Below are positions 1-6,915 of a stretch of DNA of 40,528 nt, piece by piece; within the stretch, counting starts at the first letter, position 1; every line of letters starts with the position of its first letter. The notes under the pieces are model-generated. The model was given only the letters and a program-made list of their open reading frames with translations, was not told the DNA's origin and ran no database searches. Made by a program: the position numbers and the translations under genes. The DNA comes from Chthonomonadaceae bacterium (GTDB lineage Bacteria > Armatimonadota > Chthonomonadetes > Chthonomonadales > Chthonomonadaceae), in assembly GCA_025352825.1 (NCBI GenBank), contig JANXSG010000233.1, forward strand, positions 1 to 40,528, in the 5' to 3' direction.

Positions 1-60
1 ACTATTCGCAAAGCTGTCTAGCCGATTGCGCCACATTTCCAAAATTTCTGTACTGACCAT
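1..60 (-). CDS. N-terminus of a transposase-like ORF, cut by left edge
   Basis: A minus-strand frame starts at the ATG complementary to 58-60 and stays open for all 20 codons to the window edge. A very good ribosome binding site (GGAGG, 7 bases before the ATG) supports a real start. The peptide begins MVSTEILEMWRNRLDSFANS. The E-x-W-R-x-R-L-x-x-F-x-x-S pattern resembles the start of IS66-type accessory proteins (TnpA) and related helix-turn-helix transposase subunits, which usually go on with G-L-S-x-x-x-F-C. That assignment is from memory on 20 residues only. An insertion sequence next to a decayed Rhs locus would be unsurprising. It could instead be an unrelated small protein. Confidence 0.45.
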   Translation of the reverse strand, partial: MVSTEILEMWRNRLDSFANS

Positions 61-94
61 AAAAGCACCTCCGAATTATGATGCTCTCATTATC

Positions 95-490
95 CTACAT
101 TAGAGGATTGAAGTTGAAGGTGGCAAATATTGGACGCTTACCAAAGGAATGAGATAAATCGATAATTAATTGTTCAAAATTATCACTTATGATTTTATCG
201 CTATTTATGGAAATAGCAAATCGACCATGAAATGGCCTTGGTCCCCATGCAGTGAGAAGACTACCTTCAACTTTTGGACGTCTTCGCTTCCAATGAATAT
301 CATTATTGCAAATATCAAGAATGAGTTCATGGTCTGAAGGATCGGCTTTATTTCTTAATGGTTCATAGCTCCCAAATCGTTCGGGATATAACTCCGGGTA
401 TGACTTATACAAGCCTTCCAAGAAATTTTTGCCTTCTTGTAGACTTGTAAGACTGTTCCCCACTAGGATATTTATATCAATAGAATGCAT
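95..490 (-). CDS. Putative immunity protein downstream of Rhs toxin tip
   Basis: A 131-residue soluble protein with no signal peptide and no family I recognise with certainty. The open frame extends upstream to 565, but that part runs through a perfect 22-bp hairpin, so the ATG at 490 (peptide start MHSIDINILVGN) is preferred; an ATG at 523 is also possible. Neither has a strong ribosome binding site. A central stretch HWKRRRPKVEG followed by LLTAWGPRPFHGRF looks like a conserved core. The position, directly after the toxin-bearing 3' end of an Rhs gene on the same strand, is where immunity genes of polymorphic toxin systems lie. The function is therefore inferred from context. If the toxin is dead, this gene may persist as an orphan antidote. 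Confidence 0.5.
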   Translation of the reverse strand: MHSIDINILVGNSLTSLQEGKNFLEGLYKSYPELYPERFGSYEPLRNKADPSDHELILDICNNDIHWKRRRPKVEGSLLTAWGPRPFHGRFAISINSDKIISDNFEQLIIDLSHSFGKRPIFATFNFNPLM

Positions 491-530
491 ATTTTTCTTA
501 ATACCTATCAAAATAATCTGCATAAATTTA

Positions 531-580
531 TGAGATTTTATCCTGATGACATAAATGAATGTCATCAGGATAAAATCTCA
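531..580. terminator. Perfect 22-bp hairpin between toxin end and immunity gene
   Basis: Bases 531-552 and 559-580 are exact reverse complements, separated by 6 bases. The hairpin begins 4 bases beyond the TAA (584-586) that ends the Rhs toxin frame if its internal TGA is ignored. It lacks a T-run on the minus strand, so it may be a terminator, attenuator or RNA-processing stem rather than a classic intrinsic terminator. Confidence 0.6.
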
Positions 581-583
581 ACT

Positions 584-1480
584 TTAGAACTTGTATGGAC
601 TGAATAGACCGGTCGTTATGTTGAATACCCTGATACTACCACTTTCACTCATCGCCTGGATTAATGTCTTAGAAAGTTTCGATGTGGGACTTACAATTCA
701 ATTATAAGTTGCGCCGCTTGCTCTTGCTGCATTGATCTGGGCTTGTATCTGCTTAGTAAGAGACAGTTTCAGAGAGTCTTTAATTTCAGTGATCGCACCA
801 TGTTCTAATGCATCTGGTATTGTTGTATAAGCTGCTCCAGCAAATGTAGTACTGGGGATACCGACGTGATTCTCTGCCAAGCCTAATGCACCAAGTGCAA
901 GCCTTTGGAATGAAAGACCAGCTGCCCGATTTGCCACGACTTGAGCAACCGCTGGTGCAGCTTGCGCGGCAGCAGCAGAGCTTAACTTGCTTGCGACAAA
1001 CCTACTTACTCTACTTCCGACAGCTCCGATTGCTCTCCCTGAAACGTAGGTTAGTACACCATCAGTTACTCCATTGAACAGCGATTGCTTGATAGTGTTT
1101 CCATCGGCCCGACTTCCTATTGCCGAGCCTAATCCCGCACCAGCAGCTATTGCGACTGGGTTACCTGCAGTGAGCACTCCCGCAATAGCGCCTCCAGCTA
1201 GGCTGTACCAGAACCGTTTATCATATTTCAATCCACTCGGATCGGCGTAGTTTATTGGGTTATTACCGCAGAAGGTGTAGAGGTTGATGCCACCTGCGTA
1301 ACCAACCGGGTCTCTGGTGAGGAAACGGCCTGTATTCGGATCGTAGTAGCGCAGGCCGCAGAGTACGAGTGGAATTCGTATGGTAGGCGTGGATATGTTG
1401 ACAGGCGCAGTCTCGTTGTCGGTATAGTACCCCCATTGCCCGCCGAAACCAACCATGTCCGGAGATGTAAAGGGGTTGCC
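584..1480 (-). pseudogene. Rhs core and C-terminal nuclease-fold toxin, with in-frame stop
   Basis: The frame carries the hallmark Rhs core: GQWGYYTD, then CGLRYYDPNTGRFLTRDPVGY, GGINLYTFCGNNPINYADPSGL. After the core comes a glycine/alanine-rich membrane-active-looking linker, then a toxin tip with IPDALEHGAITEIKDSLKLSLTKQI. The D...E-x-K pattern fits the restriction-endonuclease fold of Tox-REase-type tips. The frame hits TGA at 694-696, right after GATYN, but continues past it as IVSPTSKLSKTLIQAMSESG to a TAA at 584-586. That continuation matches the typical end of this toxin class (Y-x-L-I-V-x-P-x-T-x-L-S), so one base change (for example TTA to TGA) probably killed the toxin. Upstream the frame is disconnected from the DNRLRE part. 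A residual insertion after YYTDNET disturbs the core. Confidence 0.85.
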
Positions 1481-2432
1481 TCTCGGCTGGAAAAGACCAC
1501 GCCATTCCCATCCTGCCAGATCGAGTTCGCAATGATCTGTACAGTACCCACCTGCCCTAGGTGCGATTGCACGAATCCGGTAACATCGATGGCGGTCATC
1601 CCAGGCTGGAGCAGAACGGAGGTGATATCCAGCAGCGTTCCATCGATATTCGTGGTGTTGGCCTTATTGAGGTTCGGGGCAGTGTCCCAGGTGATGCCCG
1701 TCTCCAACCAGGCAGGGTTGCCGGCAGCGAATAGACATTGACGGCGTAGGCTCTATCTGCGACATTAGGAGCACTGGAGAAGTAGAGTTTTAAGAATGCT
1801 CGTGCAGGCGAAGAAGTCACGCCGGTGAGATCGAACTTCAGGTAGGTGACTCGTGTGCCAGCAGAAGGCGGAGTTGAGTCGGTCTTTACCACCAGAGTGG
1901 TGAGGCCGCCGAAGTTGGCTGCATGAGAGGTGCCGGCTTGCACGAAGGCGTCTGCTGTAGGTGTCAGAAAGAAAGATGTGGTGGTATCGACGAGCACAGT
2001 GAGTGTCGCTGATGTAGGCACACCAGCGTAGGTGACGGTGATGATCGGGGACTGGGAACTTCCGGTCGTGAGCGGAGCCACATCCACGATGAAGGTTTCC
2101 TGAGTATCACCGGTAGCACCTCCTATAGAGGTGGGCACAGAAGCGATAGCGTTATTTGATGAGAGATAGAATGCTCCGGACCCTGCAGGGAGCGCTCCGC
2201 TGAATTTGATAGTTGCCGTGGTATAGGTACCACCGTAAACGATAGTGGGGTTCAGAGTAACTGAAGTAACAGTCACGGCCTTTGCGGATATACGTGCACA
2301 AATCATAATAGATGCGAGTAGTAAGTATTTCATGAGTGAAGAAGCTACTCTCAAAATTGTGTTCTGGCGAGCAGGCAGTGAGGAAAAGCCGGCCATGTTG
2401 GCAGACCGGCAGATGTTTCTGCGGGGATGCAT
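1470..2432 (-). pseudogene. Secreted DNRLRE/CBM96 N-terminal part of the Rhs protein, frameshifted
   Basis: Start chosen at the ATG at 2432, preceded by AAAGGAA at good spacing. The frame encodes a long basic leader with a hydrophobic signal core (MKYLLLASIMICARISAKA), an Ig-like beta domain (TVTSVTLNPTIVYGG...), and then a DNRLRE (CBM96-type) carbohydrate-binding-like domain beginning DAFVQAGTSHAANFGG. Near 1705-1735 the reading frame changes: VNVYSLPATLPG continues in another frame as GNPAWLETGITWDTAPN and runs to SSREATPLH near 1475, the normal end of a DNRLRE domain. A second frame change then leads straight into the Rhs core. Intact relatives carry long Rhs repeats between these parts. 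Here they are missing, so the gene has a large internal deletion plus frameshifts. Confidence 0.8.
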
Positions 2433-2658
2433 AGTTGAATTCCTTTCATGAGGTTTCAACAAAGCGAGTGAAGAGACGAGTTATTTTGGTGAAAAAAGAG
2501 GATGTGAACAGTGGTATTGAATTGTCATCCTGGACAATGCATAACTTCAAGACTAGTATATCGACTATGCTGCATAATGTCAAGTAAGTTATATTAAATT
2601 TTGATTAAGGTTTTGGAAATATTTGGAAAGCTAGTGGATAGTCTATAAACACAAATTG

Positions 2659-2698
2659 CCCCTTCTCCTATTTTGGGGAGAAGGGGTGCGGGTGAGGG
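2659..2698 (-). repeat. Solo end of the MITE-like repeat, possible terminator
   Basis: A diverged copy of the repeat end: CCCCTTCTCCTATTTTGGGG pairs with the following GGAGAAGGGG, followed by the G-rich tail ending TGAGGG. It lies 9 bases beyond the stop codon of the cytochrome c gene and may terminate its transcript. Confidence 0.75.
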
Positions 2699-2706
2699 AG
2701 ATATGA

Positions 2707-3102
2707 CTATTTCTTCAGGCTGCTGAGATAGGAAGCAATTGCCTTTAAGTCTTTGCCTTTGATCGATTCTGCATAGCCGGGCATTGTCGAGTCTGGCTTA
2801 TGCAGCTTTGGGTCTGATACCTGGTCAGACAGCCACTTTATGGTGTGCTTGGCATCCGCGCCTTCTTTTGTCAGGTCAGGACCAGCTTTACCACCATTAG
2901 CGCCAATGCTGTGGCAGCTTCCGCATCCATTCGATGCATAAAGTTTCTTCCCAGAGGCTATTTCAGCCGCGCTGGGAGCCGATGTCTTTGCACCTTTTTT
3001 ACTTTTTGGCGGGCCAGCAAGAGCCGCAGTGGCTACCACCGAAATGGAACAAACGACGAAGATGGCAGTGAGCCCCTTGCCATTTTTTATTTTTCCAAAC
3101 AA
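2707..3102 (-). CDS. Small exported class I c-type cytochrome
   Basis: 131 residues. The start is a TTG at 3102, supported by AAAGGAG 7 bases upstream; no in-frame ATG fits as well. Residues about 10-29 form a signal peptide ending ALA, followed by a lysine-rich linker and a single cytochrome c domain. The heme motif is CGSCHS near residue 60 and the likely axial methionine is in TMPGYAES near residue 107. Size and motif order fit a mono-heme periplasmic electron carrier that may serve terminal oxidases or periplasmic dehydrogenases such as the molybdenum enzyme further along. It is divergent from the EAL protein gene and ends at a repeat-element hairpin. The specific partner is unknown. Confidence 0.88.
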   Translation of the reverse strand: MFGKIKNGKGLTAIFVVCSISVVATAALAGPPKSKKGAKTSAPSAAEIASGKKLYASNGCGSCHSIGANGGKAGPDLTKEGADAKHTIKWLSDQVSDPKLHKPDSTMPGYAESIKGKDLKAIASYLSSLKK

Positions 3103-3126
3103 TATTATTCTCCTTTACCAATAGTT

Positions 3127-3186
3127 ATAGATCATTCTGTGATCTATGCATATGTGTCCTCACATTCCTGACGGTTGATGTGAGGA
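3127..3186. promoter_or_regulatory. Two inverted repeats in the divergent cytochrome/EAL promoter region
   Basis: ATAGATCA (3127-3134) pairs with TGATCTAT (3140-3147), and TCCTCACAT (3157-3165) pairs with ATGTGAGGA (3178-3186). Both lie between divergently transcribed genes, a usual place for operators. No regulator can be named. Confidence 0.35.
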
Positions 3187-3304
3187 GTAAGTATTTCTCA
3201 AATGTTATACCCTGTACAGCAAAACTCTTGCTCAACCTTGATTATGAAGCGAACGAAGTATGGAATAAAATCACTATACACGCTGTTCGAAGGGGCTAAT
3301 TTCT

Positions 3305-5557
3305 ATGTCTGATAATTCTCAATCCAGCCCATATTTTGGACTGCCCGATACTTTAAATCCAGTGCCTGCCGAGTTTGCAGAACCCCTGGAAAAAGCTCTT
3401 AATGAACTGCAGTCCCGAAATGTTCTGCTATTCTTGAGTTCATCTGAAATAGTATCTGATAACTGGCTGAAAGCTTCACCAATCGAAAAAATTCTCAGGG
3501 ATTCCCCTCTAGAAGCTCCTCCTATGAAGGTTTGGCAGCTTCTTGATAATTTGTGGATCATCTCTCTGGAAGTTCGCAGCGACAGCCGTGATCCAATTAA
3601 TGCCCACTATATTAACTCACTTCAGCGCACTCTGGTCGAGCAGCTTAGCGGTCTCTGGCAGACTGAGAATACTGCTTCTGAATCCGTAAACCAGGCAGAT
3701 AATTATCCGCCTCTATTTCGTGTTACAACGATTGCGCCGTTATCAACCGATGAAAATCTTGATGATAATATATCCGAGCTGAATGAGCTTCTCGAAATCA
3801 TCATCAACAAGCAGCTCCATAGTCAATTTCAACCCATTGTAGATCTGCGTGATGGTCAGGTCTTAGGTTACGAAGCGCTCATTCGTGGCCCAAAGGGGGC
3901 GCCGCTGCGCCGCCCCGGAGCAATGTTCAAAGCCGCGGATAAAGCAAGAATGGTATCCTGGTACGATATTGCCTGCCAGGAGAAGTGTTTTGCGCTTGCA
4001 GCTCAGAATAAACTTAAGAAACTCCTATTTATAAATATGGATGCAGAAGGGCTGGCCTATCTCGATGCCTACGATAGATCGCTGGCGATGCGAGCCAGAG
4101 AGTACGGCATATCTCCCAGCAGCGTGGTGGTAGAGATCACAGAACGGCAGACACTTGATGACTACCCACAACTGGTGAAGTTTATTAAGCATCTGCGCGA
4201 GGATGGTTTCAAAATCGCTATTGACGATGCCGGTTCGGGATATAACAGCCTCTACACAATCGCCGATCTCCGCCCTGAATTTGTAAAAATCGACCGTAAT
4301 CTTGTGCGAAACATTGATGTTCGAGGGGAAACGCGTGCTCTTCTGGATGCATTGGTGCACTATGCCCGCCATATTGGAACGGCTGTACTAGCAGAAGGTG
4401 CAGAGACAAGGGAAGAGCTAGCTACCCTTATCGATCTTGGAATACCTTATGGCCAGGGATACCTTATGGGGAAGCCTCAGGACGATTTTCGGGGCGTGGG
4501 GCGTGAAGTACGCGAATTTATACAGAGGCGATATCAGATACGTACGAAGATTGTGACCGGGCGAACTGTTACGGTGGGTGAAATGGCAAACCGAGGAGTA
4601 ATCGCCGCGCCGGATGAGCCTCTCGCGCTGGCAGCGAAAGCGTTCGCAAAGAACCCTAGTCTGACCAGTGTCACCGTAGTTGAAGACGGTTTTGTGCGCG
4701 GGCAGATTTTACGAAACCGACTACAGCATGTGCTCGACATGGCTACTGCGGCCAAAGTAGGGAATTTTCTGCCGGATGAGATTGTCTCTCAGTGGATGAG
4801 CACACAGATGCTCCTTGTCGATTCCGACTCACCAATCTCACTGGCCGCGCGGCAATCTACCACCCAGTCTGAGGTTAGTTTGGAAGCAGATATTATCGTG
4901 GTGGCAGAGGGCGATAAATATATCGGCGTAATTCCCAGCCGCACGCTCATCGAAGCCGTTACTCACATGCAGGAAAACAGAGTGAAATATTCCGATCCGA
5001 TAAGCGGGTTTCCAGGAAGATTAGTTCTTGAACAGTCTTTGGAAGAGCGATTGAAAGTCGATGATCCTTTTGTGCTTATCAGGGTGGATATCAATCATCT
5101 AGAAAGATATAATCGCCGTTATGGGGTAAGCCATGGCGATGTAATTATACAAACTCTGGCCAGACTGCTTCAGGAATCTACTGCTGTTGAATGTGGCATA
5201 CATCCACAGATATTTCATCTAGGCGGCGATGATATGCTCATTCTGGCCGAGGCGGCATATACAGAGACTATCTGCGAAAAACTAGTCTCTGGATTTGGCA
5301 AGTTATTGCCTCAGTTTTACCCAGGAAATGAGCTGCGTCAGGGGTATGTGGAGTTCATGGATGGGGGTGAATCACTTATTCGTGTGCCTTTGATGACCTT
5401 GGCTGTGGCTGCACAGACTAGCCGGGCTCTTAAATTTGCACATATCGGGCAGCTTGCGGAGTCTCTTGAAGCGCTGCTACACTCTGTTAAAATGCTGCCC
5501 ATAAGCCAGTTTGTAATTGATCAGCCGCTTGCCAGCTTACAGAGCCATGCGGCCTAG
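3305..5557 (+). CDS. EAL-CBS-GGDEF cyclic-di-GMP phosphodiesterase
   Basis: 750 residues, soluble, no membrane segment; AAGGGG 9 bases upstream supports the start. An N-terminal region of about 165 residues is unassigned. The EAL domain (about 172-400) has every residue expected for c-di-GMP hydrolysis: E190 of YEALIRG, N244, E277, D307-D308, K328, E364 and Q384. Next is a probable CBS pair (about 425-555), often an adenine-nucleotide or c-di-GMP sensing module. Last is a GGDEF-type domain (about 565-700) whose signature is GGDDM at 640-644, so cyclase activity is doubtful and a GTP-sensing or structural role is more likely. Best read as a phosphodiesterase controlled by its CBS and degenerate GGDEF parts. 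It stands alone on the plus strand. Confidence 0.92.
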   Translation: MSDNSQSSPYFGLPDTLNPVPAEFAEPLEKALNELQSRNVLLFLSSSEIVSDNWLKASPIEKILRDSPLEAPPMKVWQLLDNLWIISLEVRSDSRDPINAHYINSLQRTLVEQLSGLWQTENTASESVNQADNYPPLFRVTTIAPLSTDENLDDNISELNELLEIIINKQLHSQFQPIVDLRDGQVLGYEALIRGPKGAPLRRPGAMFKAADKARMVSWYDIACQEKCFALAAQNKLKKLLFINMDAEGLAYLDAYDRSLAMRAREYGISPSSVVVEITERQTLDDYPQLVKFIKHLREDGFKIAIDDAGSGYNSLYTIADLRPEFVKIDRNLVRNIDVRGETRALLDALVHYARHIGTAVLAEGAETREELATLIDLGIPYGQGYLMGKPQDDFRGVGREVREFIQRRYQIRTKIVTGRTVTVGEMANRGVIAAPDEPLALAAKAFAKNPSLTSVTVVEDGFVRGQILRNRLQHVLDMATAAKVGNFLPDEIVSQWMSTQMLLVDSDSPISLAARQSTTQSEVSLEADIIVVAEGDKYIGVIPSRTLIEAVTHMQENRVKYSDPISGFPGRLVLEQSLEERLKVDDPFVLIRVDINHLERYNRRYGVSHGDVIIQTLARLLQESTAVECGIHPQIFHLGGDDMLILAEAAYTETICEKLVSGFGKLLPQFYPGNELRQGYVEFMDGGESLIRVPLMTLAVAAQTSRALKFAHIGQLAESLEALLHSVKMLPISQFVIDQPLASLQSHAA

Positions 5558-5653
5558 TTTTAGACACTGCACTAAAGTACAGGTCTGGATTTGCGAAGCC
5601 CATCTCCGGTGCGCTTAGGCTCCCTGCGTGGGTTGAGATTCCTAACTTATTCA

Positions 5654-5692
5654 CTCCTCTCCTGTTTTTGGGAGAGGGGCCGGGGGTGAGGG
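5654..5692 (-). repeat. Solo end of the MITE-like repeat at a gene 3' end
   Basis: CTCCTCTCCTGTTTTTGGGA followed by GAGGGGCCGGGGGTGAGGG is the canonical right end of the repeat family. It lies 4 bases beyond the beta-propeller gene's stop and probably acts as its terminator; the plus-strand EAL gene also ends towards it. Confidence 0.85.
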
Positions 5693-5696
5693 CTTC

Positions 5697-6551
5697 CTAC
5701 TCATCGACGACAACGAGTGTGCAGGGGTGTTTCATTGCGGGGCTGCTGATGGTTCGTACAGTCTTTTTATCTTTCGAGACCTGGCGTATGACTCCGTCAA
5801 GAGCGATGGATATGAGTGTATCTCCATTCGCCATCCTTACAAATCCGGAAGGCCAGTTGAGATGCTGATCGGCAGGATTGTCGTCACCGCCGTATTTCCA
5901 AACGATTTCACTCTTTTTATTCACCTCTACCAGAAAGTAACCAGCGACACTTCCGTAGCCTGCTCCGCTGCTCATAAGGGTGTTGCCATTTTTTAGTCTG
6001 GTGGCGAGATAGGGGAAGGGGAGCGCGTACTGCCAAACGATCTCCTTATTTTTGTTCACCTCGATCACTTTATCTTCGGTACTCGCGCAAATAAGTGTAT
6101 TCCCATTTGGCAGCCGGCGCACCTGGCGCATAGTGGGGTTGGGACGGTGGTTGTCATTCGCAACATCGTACTGCCACACAATATTCTTATCTTTATCGAT
6201 TTCAATTACGCAGTGTCGACCGTTATCAGCGATTACCGTGTGCCCATTGGGAAGACGCTGGGCAGATTCCGCTCCCTCTACAGTGGGCTTACCTACCTCC
6301 CAAACCACCGATTTATCAGGGGCAACTTCCTGCACAACCGAACCACAGACGATAAGCAGATTGCCATTTTTGAGAAGCTGTACATCGTGGCCATTATTGT
6401 TAGTGGCTTCCCAGAGCGGAGTCCCATCGAATTTGATCTTAATTACCTTTCCATTATTATGATCTGCCGAGATGATATGCTCTTCGGCAATGGCGGGCAG
6501 TGATGTAATAGCAATTGTACCAAGAATTATTATTGATTTACAAAAATGCAT
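5697..6551 (-). CDS. Exported six-bladed beta-propeller protein
   Basis: 284 residues from the ATG at 6551 (GGAG 9 bases upstream); a TTG five codons earlier would extend it slightly. Residues 1-22 are a signal peptide ending PAIA. The mature protein consists of about six repeats of roughly 40 residues with the consensus R-L-x-N-G-N-T-L-I ... V-I-E-V-x-K-x-K-x-I-V-W-Q-Y. This repeat is typical of PQQ-like and arylsulfotransferase-like propellers used as scaffolds or in secreted enzymes. The His/Arg pattern of a true arylsulfate sulfotransferase cannot be confirmed and the protein is shorter than that family, so a binding or structural role is more likely. It is a single-gene unit ending at a repeat hairpin. 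Confidence 0.8.
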   Translation of the reverse strand: MHFCKSIIILGTIAITSLPAIAEEHIISADHNNGKVIKIKFDGTPLWEATNNNGHDVQLLKNGNLLIVCGSVVQEVAPDKSVVWEVGKPTVEGAESAQRLPNGHTVIADNGRHCVIEIDKDKNIVWQYDVANDNHRPNPTMRQVRRLPNGNTLICASTEDKVIEVNKNKEIVWQYALPFPYLATRLKNGNTLMSSGAGYGSVAGYFLVEVNKKSEIVWKYGGDDNPADQHLNWPSGFVRMANGDTLISIALDGVIRQVSKDKKTVRTISSPAMKHPCTLVVVDE

Positions 6552-6628
6552 GAGAGGTGTCTCCAAGAGTCAGTTTCTAGATAGTTTATAGTTACTCGTA
6601 TGAAGTGAATTAACCTGCTGAGAATATT

Positions 6629-6915
6629 TCTGAACTCGGATTAAACGGATTTATGGATTGAGAATGATTATCGAACACGAAAATTATCCACATTCCCAAT
6701 AGGCATCTTTTTCTCAACCGCACAGCCAGCCCTCATCCCCCTAGCCCCCTTCTCTCAAAAACAGGAGAAGGGGGAATCTTGATCGTTAATTCTCCCCCTT
6801 CCCTAACGCAAACAGCTTTATCGTTTGCGTTAGCAGGGAAGGGGGCCGGGGGGTTAGGTAAAAATAGGCTACGTTAATCAAGAAAATCCATAAATCCGTT
6901 TAATCCGAGTTCAGA
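6629..6915. mobile_element. 287-bp element with 31-bp perfect terminal inverted repeats
   Basis: Bases 6629-6659 are the exact reverse complement of 6885-6915 (arms start TCTGAACTCGGATTAAACGG). The element contains a hybrid copy of the MITE-like repeat (6730-6858). Its right arm overlaps the TGA stop (6911-6913) of the RND gene, so the element may have supplied that stop and a terminator. It carries no ORF and fills most of the 359-base gene-free stretch 6552-6910. Confidence 0.75.
6730..6858. repeat. Hybrid MITE-like repeat nested in the 287-bp element
   Basis: The left end (6730-6775) is the CCCTCATCCCCC / CTCTCAAAAACAGGAGA type. The right end (about 6792-6858) is a second type with arms CCCCCTTCCCT and AGGGAAGGGGG around an inner hairpin AACGCAAAC / GTTTGCGTT, ending GGGGGGTTAGG. 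Only about 20 bases remain between them, so the core seen in full copies is deleted. Confidence 0.75.

Noticed and set aside
584-698. Recoding of UGA (or UAG at 28805) as a sense codon
   Set aside because: UGA and UAG end other clear genes here (for example 5557, 5697 and 6911), and the affected genes have further lesions, so mutation is simpler.
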